Shown: positions 35,074 through 45,008 of the stretch, one piece after another
Layout: each line of letters starts with the position of its first letter
Position numbering within the stretch: the stretch's first letter is position 1
NCBI GenBank assembly: GCA_041393415.1
Contig: JAWKKE010000001.1
Location: forward strand, 806,001 to 870,000
Reading direction: 5' to 3'
Length of the DNA: 64,000 nt
DNA from: Thermoleophilia bacterium
GTDB lineage: Bacteria > Actinomycetota > Thermoleophilia > UBA2241
Program-made: the position numbers and the translations under genes
Notes under the pieces: model-generated
Database searches by the model: none
Told to the model about the DNA's origin: nothing
The model's input: only the letters and a program-made list of their open reading frames with translations

Positions 35074-36678
35074 GTGGCATCCGGGAGCCCCAACGCAGAC
35101 ACCAGCGCCCCGCGCAGGGAGATGAGCTTCGGGGCCAACGCGATCCTCAACGTCTCTTCCTGGTTCGTTCCCGCGCTGGTCGCCCTCATCGCCGTACCAA
35201 TTACGGTCCGAGGACTGGGCGCGGACGCCTACGGGCTCCTCGCCCTCGTGACGGCCGTCACCGGCTATCTGGGACTTATGGAGATGGGCCTCGGAACAGC
35301 TATCGTGCGCTACCTTTCCTTCTACCGTGCGCTCAACCAGGGACGGCCGATGCTTGGCATCATTCGTTTCGCGAGCACCTGGTTTGGAGCCGCAGGCGCG
35401 ATCGGTGCCCTCGGATTGTTCTTCGGCGCGCATTGGATCGCCACAGTTGTCCTCCACGTCCCCGCCACACTTGTAGACACAGCAGTCGACGTTCTTCACA
35501 TCACCGCCCTCGGCTTCTTCTCAGGCATGTTCGTGAGCGTCGGCGCCGCCATTCCTCAGGCCTTCCTGCGCTACGACCTTGCCGCGGGCATGACGGCTGT
35601 GTTCGGCGTTCTCGGCTCGGCAGGTCCCGCAGTACTCGTTCTACTCGGCTATGGGCTGACCGCGGTAGTGGCGTATGCAGCAGCCATTAACGTCACCACC
35701 GCTATCATCTATGCACTCATCGCACGGCATCTCTTCCGGCCGATCGACATCACCGCCGGCCCGGAATGGCGCACGATTCGCCGAGAGACGCTGCGCTTCG
35801 CAGGTGTCGCAGCGCTCAATCAGATTCACTCCGTGATCGCGTCGCAGACGTCGCGCGTCGTTGTCGGGGCAGCCCTCGGCGTAGCGGCGGCGGCGTACTA
35901 CCAGGTGCCGTCGCTCCTCTCGTCACGCGTCAGCTCCATGCTGTCACGCGTGGCCTACGTCGTGTTTCCCACCGCCTCCGGCATGCGTGCCCGGGACGAC
36001 CACGAAGGCGTGACGCGCCTGTATCTCCGTACGTCACGTCTCATCTTCGTCATCAACGGCAGCGTGACGATGGCCATGTGCGCCCTGTCGGCGCCGCTGC
36101 TGCAATACTGGGTGAGCCCGGAGTACGCACGTGAGGGAGCCGCCGCATTGGCCATCTTCTCGATTAGCAACGCCATTAACGGATCGACGATGTCGGCCAG
36201 CTACGTCAATCTCTCGGCCACACGACCCGGCGTGAATCTGGCCTTCGCTTTCAGCAACAGCGCAGTCGCGCTGGCGACGATCTACCCCCTCACCGTGCGC
36301 TACGGAGTGACCGGAGCGGCGTTTGCCGGACTCCTCGGCGCAACAAACGTTCCGGTCTTCCTCTGGTACGCGCACAAGCATGTCATCCACACATCGTCAT
36401 GGCTCGTCTGGCGCACCTGCTATCAGCCCACGGTGCTGGGCAACGTGCTGGCCGGGATACCGATCTACTTGTTCGTTGCGCCGCTGCTGCCGAATCTCCT
36501 CTGGACTCTGGCAACCTTCGTCGCCGCGATCGTCGCCGGCGGCGCCATCAGCGGCGTTCTCGGCGCCGTGAAACGCGAGGATATTCACGACATGACCCAA
36601 CTCATCGCACACGCGTTCTCGCGTCTCACAGCGCACAGACGCACGCGAAACATAGATGATGTGGGTGAGGCCGGGTGA
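35074..36678 (+). CDS. Polysaccharide flippase (Wzx-like, MOP superfamily)
   Basis: 534 residues with 12-14 predicted membrane segments and the flippase N-terminus NAILNVSSWFVPALVALIAV, followed by the TVRGLGADAYGLLALV motif common to RfbX/Wzx proteins. It would move the lipid-linked repeat unit to the outer face for the polymerase. The GTG start 9 bp after the epimerase has no clear Shine-Dalgarno; ATG 35122 is an alternative, but GGGAG directly touches it. The C-terminal 30 residues are cytoplasmic and charged. Confidence 0.87.
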   Translation: MASGSPNADTSAPRREMSFGANAILNVSSWFVPALVALIAVPITVRGLGADAYGLLALVTAVTGYLGLMEMGLGTAIVRYLSFYRALNQGRPMLGIIRFASTWFGAAGAIGALGLFFGAHWIATVVLHVPATLVDTAVDVLHITALGFFSGMFVSVGAAIPQAFLRYDLAAGMTAVFGVLGSAGPAVLVLLGYGLTAVVAYAAAINVTTAIIYALIARHLFRPIDITAGPEWRTIRRETLRFAGVAALNQIHSVIASQTSRVVVGAALGVAAAAYYQVPSLLSSRVSSMLSRVAYVVFPTASGMRARDDHEGVTRLYLRTSRLIFVINGSVTMAMCALSAPLLQYWVSPEYAREGAAALAIFSISNAINGSTMSASYVNLSATRPGVNLAFAFSNSAVALATIYPLTVRYGVTGAAFAGLLGATNVPVFLWYAHKHVIHTSSWLVWRTCYQPTVLGNVLAGIPIYLFVAPLLPNLLWTLATFVAAIVAGGAISGVLGAVKREDIHDMTQLIAHAFSRLTAHRRTRNIDDVGEAG

Positions 36679-36726
36679 CAGTCTCTCACCCCCCGAATCT
36701 GCATGGTGGCCTAGCCGGAAGTAGTC

Positions 36727-38052
36727 ATGGTTGAACGTCTCAGAGTCCTATGGATCACTTCGACGCAGTTCCCCGCCGTGACCGGCGCCGCCTCGATGAA
36801 GGGCGGCGGCTGGATGGAGGGGTGGCGTTGGTCACTGGCGCACCACCACCCAGAGGTTGATCTGGGCATACTCAGCTACGGCTCGGTTCAGCACCCACCG
36901 CTCGCGCTCGATGATGCAACGTACTTCTGCTTTCCACGCAGAGATGAACCCGGCAAGGCGCGCGAGCTTGCTCGACGCTGGTCGCACCGCGACCAGACCG
37001 GCCTTGGCCGCCATGCCACATTTGCAGACGTCGTGCACTCCTTCGAGCCCGACCTGATCCATGTCCACGGCTCCGAGACGGGACTCGCGCGCATGACGTT
37101 CCACAGCCCGAAGCCCGTTCTCATCTCTCTCCAAGGACTAGCCACCCTCTGTCAAAGGTTCATGTTTGCCGGACTGTCGCCAGGCCACCTCGCAGCCGAG
37201 TTCCTCAAGCCCAGATTCTACAAGGGGTACGGCCACCTCCACTCCTACCTCCTCATGCGGGATCGAGCCAAGACCGAGCAGCATATCCTCAGCCAATCCC
37301 GCTTCCTTCTTGGGAATACGCAATGGGATCGAGCCGTCGCCGCAGTGCTGGCGCCTGCGGCTCTCTACTACCACGCTGATCGTGCCGTTCGTCGCGAGTT
37401 CTACGACGGAACCTGGAGTGCTTCCAAGGACAAGTTCCTCAACCCAGTGGTCTACTGCACCGGCGGCGCCGCCCCCTACAAGGGGCTCGAGTTTCTGCTG
37501 GAGGCGGTGGCCCTTCTGCGTCGAACGGACTTCCCCGGACTACGCCTGCGCATCGCCGGGCCAATCGACCGCGCCTATCACTGGCCCACACTGCAGCGTC
37601 TTTCGGCACGCGCCGACTTACGCGGCGCCGTCTCCTGGCTTGGAGAACTCGACGCCAGGCAAGTGGTGCACGAACTCGAGAGCGCGACGCTCTTCCTCCA
37701 GCCGTCACACATAGAGAACGAATCAAACACGCTCATTGAGGCTATGCTCGTCGGGACACCCTGCGTAGCGTCACACGTGGGAGGAATTCCCTCCATGTTG
37801 ACCGAGGGACGAAGCGGCCTTCTTGTACATGATCGCGATCCCTACGCCCTCGCCGGCGCCATGCGAGAGCTCTTGCGCAACCCAGAGTGGGCGGCTTCGC
37901 TGGCGCGTAGCGGTCGCGAAACAGCACGCCAACGCCATGATCCCAAGAGCGTTTCTGACCAACTGGTCGAGGTGTATAGAGACGTGCTGCGCCGCACCAC
38001 TCAAGCGCAGCGCCTCTCAGCCGATGGTTCACTCGAGAGAGCCGCGCAGTAG
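36727..38052 (+). CDS. GT4-family glycosyltransferase
   Basis: 441 residues. The acceptor domain has MKGGGWMEGWRWSLA and DLIHVHGSETGLARM; the donor domain has VVYCTGGAAPYKGLEFLLEAV, LQPSHIENESNTLIEAMLVG with the E-x7-E motif, and PCVASHVGGIPSML. It has a GGAAG Shine-Dalgarno 5 bp before the ATG. The presence of a 'KGGGW' glycine loop near the N-terminus matches retaining GT4 enzymes. It lies between the flippase and the second epimerase, on the same strand with 35-48 bp gaps. Confidence 0.88.
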   Translation: MVERLRVLWITSTQFPAVTGAASMKGGGWMEGWRWSLAHHHPEVDLGILSYGSVQHPPLALDDATYFCFPRRDEPGKARELARRWSHRDQTGLGRHATFADVVHSFEPDLIHVHGSETGLARMTFHSPKPVLISLQGLATLCQRFMFAGLSPGHLAAEFLKPRFYKGYGHLHSYLLMRDRAKTEQHILSQSRFLLGNTQWDRAVAAVLAPAALYYHADRAVRREFYDGTWSASKDKFLNPVVYCTGGAAPYKGLEFLLEAVALLRRTDFPGLRLRIAGPIDRAYHWPTLQRLSARADLRGAVSWLGELDARQVVHELESATLFLQPSHIENESNTLIEAMLVGTPCVASHVGGIPSMLTEGRSGLLVHDRDPYALAGAMRELLRNPEWAASLARSGRETARQRHDPKSVSDQLVEVYRDVLRRTTQAQRLSADGSLERAAQ

Positions 38053-38086
38053 AGCGCGACACACCAGAGAAACGGAGGATACCGCC

Positions 38087-39037
38087 ATGAAGGTGCTCGT
38101 CACGGGCGGTGCCGGCTTCATCGGCTCAAACATCGTGCTTCACCTGCTTTCCTCCGGGCACATGCCTGTCGTCCTCGACAACATCTCAAGCGGCTACCGC
38201 GAGAATCTTGCGCCCGACGTAGCGTTCATCGAGGGAGACGTCCGCGACCGAGCCGCGGTTGCCACTGCCATTCGAGGTTGCGAGGTCGTGCTTCACTTGG
38301 CGGCAAGCGTCGGCAACGCCCGATCGATCAAGGACCCCGCGACGGACGCAGCGGTCAACGTGCTCGGAACGATCAACGTACTGGAATGCGCCCGAGACGC
38401 CGGCCTCACACGAGTCGTCTTCTCGTCGTCGGCCGGCATCTTCGGTGAACTCAAGACCTTGCCGATTGCGGAGGACCACCCCCAGGACCCCGACTCGCCC
38501 TACGGAACATCCAAGCTAGCGGCGGAGAAGATGTGCCTGGTCTATAACAAGCTCTACGGGATGCGGAACGTCTGCCTGCGGTATTTCAACGTCTACGGGC
38601 CTCACCAACGCTTCGACGCCTACGGCAACGTCATTCCGATCTTCGCAGATCGAATCCTGCGCCATGACCCACTCACTATCTTCGGCGACGGAGAGCAGAC
38701 GCGCGACTTCGTCAATGTTGCCGACGTTGCCGCGGCAAACGTGAACGCCGCATTTCACGACTCGGCCTGCGGCGTATTCAACATCGGTAGCGGGACTCGC
38801 ATCACGATCAACTCACTGGCAGCCAGCATGCAGCGCATTGCTGGCGTGTGCGTCGGCGTCGAACACGCTGCCCCACGGCCAGGCGACGTGCGCGATAGCC
38901 TCGCCGACATCTCGGCGGCCCGAGCAGCCTTCGGATACGAGCCAGTCGTCCCCATCGAGCCGGACGGACTCACGCGCTACATGGACTGGATCGCCGACGA
39001 CCCCGTCAGCCGAACGAGACTGTCAGGAGCCGGCTGA
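38087..39037 (+). CDS. NAD-dependent sugar-nucleotide epimerase (second copy)
   Basis: 316-residue extended SDR with VTGGAGFIGSN, SSSAGIFG (Ser), SPYGTSKLAAEKM (Tyr-x3-Lys), RYFNVYGPHQR and GDGEQTRDFVNV. It is clearly related to the epimerase at 34.1 kb but diverged, so the two probably act on different sugars or the reverse pair. ATG 38087 has GGAGG 9 bp before it. The next GT4 gene starts one base after its stop, so expression is coupled. Which epimerisation it catalyses cannot be decided here. Confidence 0.87.
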   Translation: MKVLVTGGAGFIGSNIVLHLLSSGHMPVVLDNISSGYRENLAPDVAFIEGDVRDRAAVATAIRGCEVVLHLAASVGNARSIKDPATDAAVNVLGTINVLECARDAGLTRVVFSSSAGIFGELKTLPIAEDHPQDPDSPYGTSKLAAEKMCLVYNKLYGMRNVCLRYFNVYGPHQRFDAYGNVIPIFADRILRHDPLTIFGDGEQTRDFVNVADVAAANVNAAFHDSACGVFNIGSGTRITINSLAASMQRIAGVCVGVEHAAPRPGDVRDSLADISAARAAFGYEPVVPIEPDGLTRYMDWIADDPVSRTRLSGAG

Positions 39038-39038
39038 G

Positions 39039-40298
39039 GTGCCCGTCACCACGAGCAGCGAGGCATGCGAGCTCGCCGTTGTCATCGCGGGAACGAAGTT
39101 CGCGTACCCTGAAGGATCGGGCGCAGCGTCACGCACACACGCCTACGCACGGGGGCTCATGGAGGATGGCGTGCCCGTGAAGGTCGTCAGCCTGCTCACT
39201 CCAAGCACATCGGCAACCAGTGAGGAGCGGGTGCGCGGTGTGCACGAAGGCGTCCCATTCGAATATGCCTGTGGGACGCGTCGGAGACAATCGACGTTCT
39301 GGCGCCGACGACTCGTGGACGCGAGAGTACCCCTCGGCCTCTGGCGCACGGCGTCACGCCACTTTGCCGACGCCCCAGGCGCGCGAGCCATCATTGCCTA
39401 CTCAGACCAGCCGTTGTGGATCACCACCACGGCGCTCATCGCCAAGGCGCTCCACGCCACTTGTGTGGTTGAGGTCTGTGAGGTCCCGCTCATCAGCGAG
39501 CACAATCCTTTACGACTCGCGCTTCGCAGTTGGCTTCTCGACGCCGTCGCGTACCGGAGCGTCGACGGGTTCATCGTCATTTCCGCCTTCCTGGCCGACC
39601 ACATTCGAAGCAGAGCGCCACGTCGAACACGAATGATTCGCGTGCCCATCCTTGTCGCACCCGAGGACTTCGCCGCGGTCGCGACGCCCACGTCCGCGAC
39701 ACAGCGCATCGTCTTCGCCGGAAGCCTCGACAATGCCGGCGAGATCCCCGACCTACTGGCCGCGTTCTCGCTCGTCGCCGACGACAACCCGCAAGCCAGA
39801 CTAGTGCTCGCGGGCGGCGCAGCGACAGGCGTCGTCGATGCCTTGGGAGCCGAGATCGTCAGGCGTAAGCTCGAGCAGCGCGTTGAGTTCGCAGGGTGGA
39901 CGCCGCGCGACGAACTGCCGGCGCTCTTCGCCTCCGCCGCCGTCCTCGTGCTGCCGCGACGCGACGGGCTCTTCTCCAAGGCTGGATTCCCTACCAAGCT
40001 TGGGGAGTACCTTGCCAGCGGTCGCCCCGTCGTCGCCACGGCGACCGGCGAGATCGCTAGCCACCTCCGTGACGGTGTCGACGCCTACCTAGTTCCACCC
40101 GGCGACCCCACGGCCTTTGCGGCACGGCTGCGCCACGTTCTCGCCAACCCAGGTGAGGCGCAAGAGGTGGGCACCCGCGGTCGAGAGCTCGCCACCTCGA
40201 CATTCGATCGGCGCCGACACGGAAGGCGACTCCATCGCTTCCTTTGCGATCTCGCGATGTCACCCACCCCGTCACGTCTCCCCGAGCACGGAGCGTAG
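39039..40298 (+). CDS. GT4-family glycosyltransferase
   Basis: 419 residues with KFAYPEGSGAASRTHAYARGL in the first domain and IVFAGSLDNAGEIPDLLAAF, VEFAGWTPRDELPALF, RDGLFSKAGFPTKLGEYLASG and PVVATATGEIASHL in the second. FPTKLGEYLASG is the GT4 donor loop in its 'tKl.EYla' form. GTG 39039 lies one base after the epimerase stop, with AGGAG about 10 bp upstream. It should add a sugar to the repeat unit on the cytoplasmic side. Confidence 0.86.
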   Translation: MPVTTSSEACELAVVIAGTKFAYPEGSGAASRTHAYARGLMEDGVPVKVVSLLTPSTSATSEERVRGVHEGVPFEYACGTRRRQSTFWRRRLVDARVPLGLWRTASRHFADAPGARAIIAYSDQPLWITTTALIAKALHATCVVEVCEVPLISEHNPLRLALRSWLLDAVAYRSVDGFIVISAFLADHIRSRAPRRTRMIRVPILVAPEDFAAVATPTSATQRIVFAGSLDNAGEIPDLLAAFSLVADDNPQARLVLAGGAATGVVDALGAEIVRRKLEQRVEFAGWTPRDELPALFASAAVLVLPRRDGLFSKAGFPTKLGEYLASGRPVVATATGEIASHLRDGVDAYLVPPGDPTAFAARLRHVLANPGEAQEVGTRGRELATSTFDRRRHGRRLHRFLCDLAMSPTPSRLPEHGA

Positions 40299-40309
40299 GA
40301 GGCGCAGCC

Positions 40310-41311
40310 ATGGACTTCGTCGTGAGCATCGACACGGAAGCCGACAATCAATGGCAGCACGGCATTCCCTTGGCGTGTCACAACGTCGACTACTGGCATG
40401 CATTCCAGGCACTATGCGAAGTCCACGACGTTCGCCCCACGTATCTCATCACCAGCGAGATCGCCGAGGACAAACAGGCCGCCGCGCAACTCTCTGCCTG
40501 GACGGAAGACGGCAAGGCCGAGGTCGGAGCACATCTGCACCCCTGGACAACGCCGCCGTTCCACAACGAACCAGGGCTGCGCTGCAACGACGAAGCTCAC
40601 CTGTTTCCCAGCGCCCTCGATGAAGACCTCCTACGTGCCAAGCTGGAGACACTCACTCGTCAGATTGAACAGAACATCGGCCGGCGGCCGCGCGCATACA
40701 GAGCCGGACGCTTCGGCATGAATCAAGCCACTGCCCGCATCCTGGTTGAGCTTGGCTACACCGTCGACTCGTCGGTTACCCCAACGGTCTCGTGGAGCGA
40801 CAGCTCTCTGGGAGACAGCACGGCCGGTCCTGCGTTCCGCAAGCACTCGGCCAAGCCGTTCCTGATCGAGGGGACCGGCGATCCTGGTCTGATCGAGATT
40901 CCGGTCACCGTCCTCTACTCAAACGCATGGGTGCGAGGTCACCCGCAGTTCGCCGGCTGGTATGCGAGCAAGCCGGCGCGCGCGATTGAGAGACTCCTGA
41001 ACGGCGGTCGGAGCCGGCCGGAGCCGATTTGGCTGCGGCCCTTCCCTCATCAGTCGAGCGACGACCTCCGGCGAGCATGGCGGGCTGCATGCGACGAGGA
41101 CGTGCCCACCGCAGTGATGATGTTTCATTCGAGCGAGCTGATGCCTGGCGGCAGCCCCTTCCGACCAAGCCGACGATCGATCGCCGGCTTGCTCGCGACA
41201 CTTGATGAGTTCTTCCGGTTCGCTCGTGCGGCCGGCGGCAAGCCGGTCACGCTCACGGAAGCAGCCCATAACGCCTCCCACTACGCAAAGCTTCCGCGGA
41301 GGATGCTGTGA
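40310..41311 (+). CDS. Polysaccharide-deacetylase-superfamily protein (WalW-like)
   Basis: 333 residues. The N-terminus DFVVSIDTEADNQW holds the acidic pair at the end of strand 1, GAHLHPWTTPPF provides the H-x-H metal site, and RPRAYRAGRFGMNQATARIL is the third conserved block. These mark the glycoside hydrolase/deacetylase superfamily seen in EPS gene clusters. It has no signal peptide, so it may act in the cytoplasm on lipid-linked intermediates. ATG 40310 has AGGAGGCG 7 bp before it. The next GT4 overlaps its stop by 4 bp. Confidence 0.8.
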   Translation: MDFVVSIDTEADNQWQHGIPLACHNVDYWHAFQALCEVHDVRPTYLITSEIAEDKQAAAQLSAWTEDGKAEVGAHLHPWTTPPFHNEPGLRCNDEAHLFPSALDEDLLRAKLETLTRQIEQNIGRRPRAYRAGRFGMNQATARILVELGYTVDSSVTPTVSWSDSSLGDSTAGPAFRKHSAKPFLIEGTGDPGLIEIPVTVLYSNAWVRGHPQFAGWYASKPARAIERLLNGGRSRPEPIWLRPFPHQSSDDLRRAWRAACDEDVPTAVMMFHSSELMPGGSPFRPSRRSIAGLLATLDEFFRFARAAGGKPVTLTEAAHNASHYAKLPRRML

Positions 41312-42501
41312 GAATCTGCGTCATCTACCCGATCGCCAGATGGCTCACGGGTCTACCTTGCGGCGGAGCCGAGAAACAGATTGGTCTGCTCGCCGAAGGT
41401 TGGACACGCCACGGTCACGAGGTCATGGTAATCGCAAGCGAGTATCGCGACGCACCAACGAGCACAAGGGGCGTCCTTATCCGCGCGCCCTGGAACCCAG
41501 ACGAGCGTGTGTCGCGGCCTCGTGCCCTTGCCTGCCGATACCCAGACCTCACTCGACTGCTTCGACGTGCAAACGCCGATCTGTACTACCTGCGCGGAGC
41601 TCAGATCTACAGTCGCTGGAGTATCGCCGGCGGCCACGCCGTGGATGCTCCCGTGCTGCTTGGCCTAGCGAGCGACCGCAATCTGCAACCAGAGGCGGGT
41701 CGGATGATCCTGAGCGCCGGGCATCGTGCCAGTCAGCGCCCACTGGCACACCTCGCTTGGCTGGCCCTGCAACGGCCGGCTCTGCGGGCTGCTGACGTCA
41801 TCATCGCGCAGACGGAGGCTCAGGCGACCCAATGCGCGCGGATGCGCCTCCCCCACGCCTTGATTCCGAGCATCGTGGAAGTGCCGTCGCCTGACCTCCT
41901 CGAGCGTCCGCAGGGATGGGATGTCGCATGGGCTGGCAATGCCCACGGCGGCGCAGGCCGCGACAAGGGTGTCGCCATCATCACCGAGCTCGCGCGCGCA
42001 CTTCCGCGCGCGCGCTTCGTCGTCGTCGGCACACTCTCCGACGGGGCCCTCGTTGATGAGGTTCGGCGGCTGAGCACACTCGCAAACGTCACCGTGTTGG
42101 GTCCAGTGGAATATGGACGCGCGCAGGAGGTGCTCGCGAGCTCCCGCCTCGTACTCAACACTTCGCCGACTGAGGGCTTCTCGAACGTCATGCTGGAGGG
42201 GTGGGCCCTCGGAAAGCCCTCGCTGGCACTCAACGTCAATCCGAACCAGCTCCTCGCCGACCGCGCGTGGCCGCCGACGACCGCTCGCGAGAACTCGTAT
42301 ACAGGCACACTTGGGAGTTGCGCCGGCGGCGACGTCAGCTTGCTCGCGCGCCTCATCGACGCCGCACTGCAGGACAACGGGGGCAGGGAGCGAGTAGGAG
42401 CAATCGGCCAAGCGTACGTCGCTGATTGGCATGCAGCAGATGCTGTCTGCGCACGGTACGAAGCATTCGCAGCGCTCCCTGCTCCTCGCAGAGAGGCCTA
42501 G
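41308..42501 (+). CDS. GT4-family glycosyltransferase
   Basis: 397 residues. The N-terminal PCGGAEKQIGLLAEGW is the glycine loop of GT4 enzymes; the donor domain has WAGNAHGGAGRDKGVAIITELA and NTSPTEGFSNVMLEGWALGKPSLAL with the E-x7-E motif. The GTG start overlaps the upstream stop (GTGA). It ends 10 bp from the stop of the convergent priming transferase. It is the last plus-strand gene of the polysaccharide locus. Confidence 0.88.
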   Translation: MRICVIYPIARWLTGLPCGGAEKQIGLLAEGWTRHGHEVMVIASEYRDAPTSTRGVLIRAPWNPDERVSRPRALACRYPDLTRLLRRANADLYYLRGAQIYSRWSIAGGHAVDAPVLLGLASDRNLQPEAGRMILSAGHRASQRPLAHLAWLALQRPALRAADVIIAQTEAQATQCARMRLPHALIPSIVEVPSPDLLERPQGWDVAWAGNAHGGAGRDKGVAIITELARALPRARFVVVGTLSDGALVDEVRRLSTLANVTVLGPVEYGRAQEVLASSRLVLNTSPTEGFSNVMLEGWALGKPSLALNVNPNQLLADRAWPPTTARENSYTGTLGSCAGGDVSLLARLIDAALQDNGGRERVGAIGQAYVADWHAADAVCARYEAFAALPAPRREA

Positions 42502-42511
42502 CCGCCGCCTC

Positions 42512-44098
42512 TCAGTAGGCCCCACGCTTTCCCAGAACCGCCGGAATGGTCTGGAAGAGCAGTTTGACGTCCCAGCTGAGACTCCAACCGGTTACGTACA
42601 TGTAGTCTAGCTTGACCATCTCGTCGAACGGGATGTCGCTGCGCCCGAGTACCTGCCACAGCCCAGTCATGCCCGGAGTGATGTCGAGACGCTTCTGCGT
42701 CCAGCCCTGAACCTGCCGTGCCTCGTCGACCCAGAGCGGACGCGGTCCCACGAGGCTCATGTCGCCGATCATGACGTTGATGATCTGGGGAAGCTCGTCG
42801 AGACTCCAACGGCGTATGAATCTGCCCACACGTGTAATACGCGGGTCCGCCTTCATCTTGAACATGGGCCCCGAGTACTCATTCATGGCGGCGAGTTCGT
42901 GCCGCAGCGCATCGGCCCCCGTGTACATCGAGCGAAACTTGAAGATGCGAAATGTCCTGCCGCCTCGTCCCATGCGTTCCTGGCGGAAGAAGACCGGGCC
43001 ACGAGACTCCAACTTGATCACCACCGCCATCACTGCCAAGACGGGAAGGAAGCAGAGGAAGACGACACTGCCGACGACGAGGTCGAACGCGCGCTTGACG
43101 ACCATGTTGAAGCGACTCAGCTCGACGTGACCGACATCGAGCAGCGGAATGCCCTCGACATCGTCGACGAGTGCGCGCGAACTCACGACTTCGAACAAGC
43201 GCGGCACGATATTGACACGCACCGCAGCGTCTGCGCACGTGCGCACGATCTGCAGGAAGTCATCGTGGCGCGCTTGAGAGAATGCCACGATAACACGATC
43301 GACTCTGTCTTCTCTCAGCACTCGAGCCAAGTCGTGGAACGCACCGATCATCGGCAGGTCCAGTCCGGTCTTGCCGTTGCCTCGAGGCTCACCATCGTCG
43401 AGGAATCCGACGAGCGATATGCGATATTCCGGGTGTTTGCTGATCTTGGCCGCGAGAGTGTGCCCCACTTCGCCCGCCCCGATTATGAGTACGCGCTCGC
43501 GCAGCGCAGCATTCGACCAAACAGTTCGGCGGCCGACGCTCCTCATGACAGGCACAACCACGACGGCGATGAGCCAGAAGACGATGAGGGCGCCGATGGG
43601 CGCGTCAGAACCCCATACGAACACAAGCGCGATGAGCAGCAGCCAGCTGGCCGCGGTGAGCGCAGTCGGCCCATTGAGAGTCGCAGTGAGACTGGCGCCA
43701 CCGATGCTCCGACCCGGCTCCTGATACAGGCCGAATGCCCAGAGCACCGCAATCCAGTACGGAATCAGCGCCAGCAGCGTCAGGATCCCTCCGGGCACCG
43801 GCGCAGAGAAGGGAGCCACGAACCGCTCCACCAACGGGGCCGACGCGAGCGCATCAGCGACCGACACCGCAAGCACGGAAGCCAGCACCACACCCAGCAC
43901 GTCGGCACCGAGTGTCGCAACAATCCTCAGCCTGCTCGGGCGACGACGCGCCAAGCTTGAAGACCCCGCCGCCCGCGCCGCGACATCCGGATAGTAGTTA
44001 TCCCCGCTGAGTGCCCCGTCAGACATGCTGCTTTCATCGGCAGCTTGTGGCGCGAGCACGAGAGGGGGTTCACCCAGATCTACGCCTGGGATCGCCAT
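42512..44098 (-). CDS. Polyprenyl-phosphate glycosylphosphotransferase (priming enzyme)
   Basis: 528 residues: about four N-terminal membrane segments, a CoA-binding-like nucleotide domain (VLIIGAGEVGHTLAAKI), a fifth membrane segment (VVFLCFLPVLAVMAVVI) and the C-terminal bacterial sugar-transferase domain: KRAFDLVVG, GPVFFRQERMGRGGRTF, FKFRSM and DELPQIINVMIGDMSLVGPRP, which includes the catalytic Asp-Glu pair. It moves a sugar-1-phosphate to undecaprenyl phosphate and so starts the repeat unit. ATG 44098 is preceded by AGGGG; 44143 would add 15 residues. It bounds the locus and faces the last GT4. Confidence 0.92.
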   Translation of the reverse strand: MAIPGVDLGEPPLVLAPQAADESSMSDGALSGDNYYPDVAARAAGSSSLARRRPSRLRIVATLGADVLGVVLASVLAVSVADALASAPLVERFVAPFSAPVPGGILTLLALIPYWIAVLWAFGLYQEPGRSIGGASLTATLNGPTALTAASWLLLIALVFVWGSDAPIGALIVFWLIAVVVVPVMRSVGRRTVWSNAALRERVLIIGAGEVGHTLAAKISKHPEYRISLVGFLDDGEPRGNGKTGLDLPMIGAFHDLARVLREDRVDRVIVAFSQARHDDFLQIVRTCADAAVRVNIVPRLFEVVSSRALVDDVEGIPLLDVGHVELSRFNMVVKRAFDLVVGSVVFLCFLPVLAVMAVVIKLESRGPVFFRQERMGRGGRTFRIFKFRSMYTGADALRHELAAMNEYSGPMFKMKADPRITRVGRFIRRWSLDELPQIINVMIGDMSLVGPRPLWVDEARQVQGWTQKRLDITPGMTGLWQVLGRSDIPFDEMVKLDYMYVTGWSLSWDVKLLFQTIPAVLGKRGAY

Positions 44099-44192
44099 TC
44101 CCCTGTTCCTCTCCCGAACATTCCCAACCTGCCCTGCAGTCACTCCCTACCCTTTCGTGCCGACCCCGGAACCCGATTTGACCGGCGACGAG

Positions 44193-45008
44193 CTACCCCA
44201 GCGCGACATCGAGCACCATCATGAGCGCAAAACCCGCCATCACGCTCATGGTTATCACTTCGCTACGAGATCCGCGATGCGCCTCCGGAATGAGTTCTTC
44301 GGCGACGACATAAATCATTGCACCCGCGGCGAAGCTGAGCGCGTAAGGGAGGAGGGGCTTCGCCAGTACCACCGAGAGTGCGCCCGCCACACCCGCGATG
44401 GGTTCAACGAGGCCAGAGAACTGACCCCACATGAAGCTCCGTCTGCGAGACATGCCCTCTCTTCGCAGCGGCAGCGAGACCGCGGCGCCTTCGGGGAAGT
44501 TCTGAATGCCTATGCCCAGAGCAAGAGCGAGCGCGGCGCCAATCGTTGCGTCAGACATCTCCGCCGCAGCAGCGCCGAACGCCACACCTACCGCCAATCC
44601 CTCCGGGATATTGTGGATGGTGATGGCCATGACCAGCAGGATGCTGCGATGCCAGGATGTGTGCGGACCCTCCGCCGGTCCGTTGGGAAAACCAGGGTGG
44701 ACATGGGGCACCGTCTTGTCGACGAGCAGAAGGACTAGCCCGCCGGCGAGAAAGCCCACAACCACCGGCACCCACGCCGATGGCCCCATGGTCTCCGCAG
44801 CCAGATCCAGGGCAGGTGCGAGAAGCGACCAGTAGCTTGCCGCGATCATTACACCAGCGGCAAAACCTAACATCGCATCCATAACAAGAGGCCTGGCTTG
44901 CCGAACAAGAAACACAAGCGCCGCGCCGGCCGTAGTAATACCCCACGTGAAGCACGTGGCCACGAAAGCTTGGGCGACAGGATGCAGGTCTATGAACCAG
45001 CTCAGCAT
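44193..45008 (-). CDS. ZIP-family divalent metal transporter
   Basis: 271 residues with eight predicted membrane segments. The metal-site helices are HNIPEGLAVGVAFG (segment IV) and QNFPEGAAVSLPL (segment V), with a His-containing loop (HVHPGF) before them, as in ZupT-like proteins. It should take up zinc, iron or manganese into the cytoplasm. GGAGGCGACACG precedes the ATG. A manganese exporter (mntP) is 10 kb away, so the window has both import and export functions for divalent metals. Confidence 0.9.
   Translation of the reverse strand: MLSWFIDLHPVAQAFVATCFTWGITTAGAALVFLVRQARPLVMDAMLGFAAGVMIAASYWSLLAPALDLAAETMGPSAWVPVVVGFLAGGLVLLLVDKTVPHVHPGFPNGPAEGPHTSWHRSILLVMAITIHNIPEGLAVGVAFGAAAAEMSDATIGAALALALGIGIQNFPEGAAVSLPLRREGMSRRRSFMWGQFSGLVEPIAGVAGALSVVLAKPLLPYALSFAAGAMIYVVAEELIPEAHRGSRSEVITMSVMAGFALMMVLDVALG

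Noticed and set aside
42899..43960. 353-codon plus-strand open frame
   Set aside because: Antisense to the priming glycosylphosphotransferase.
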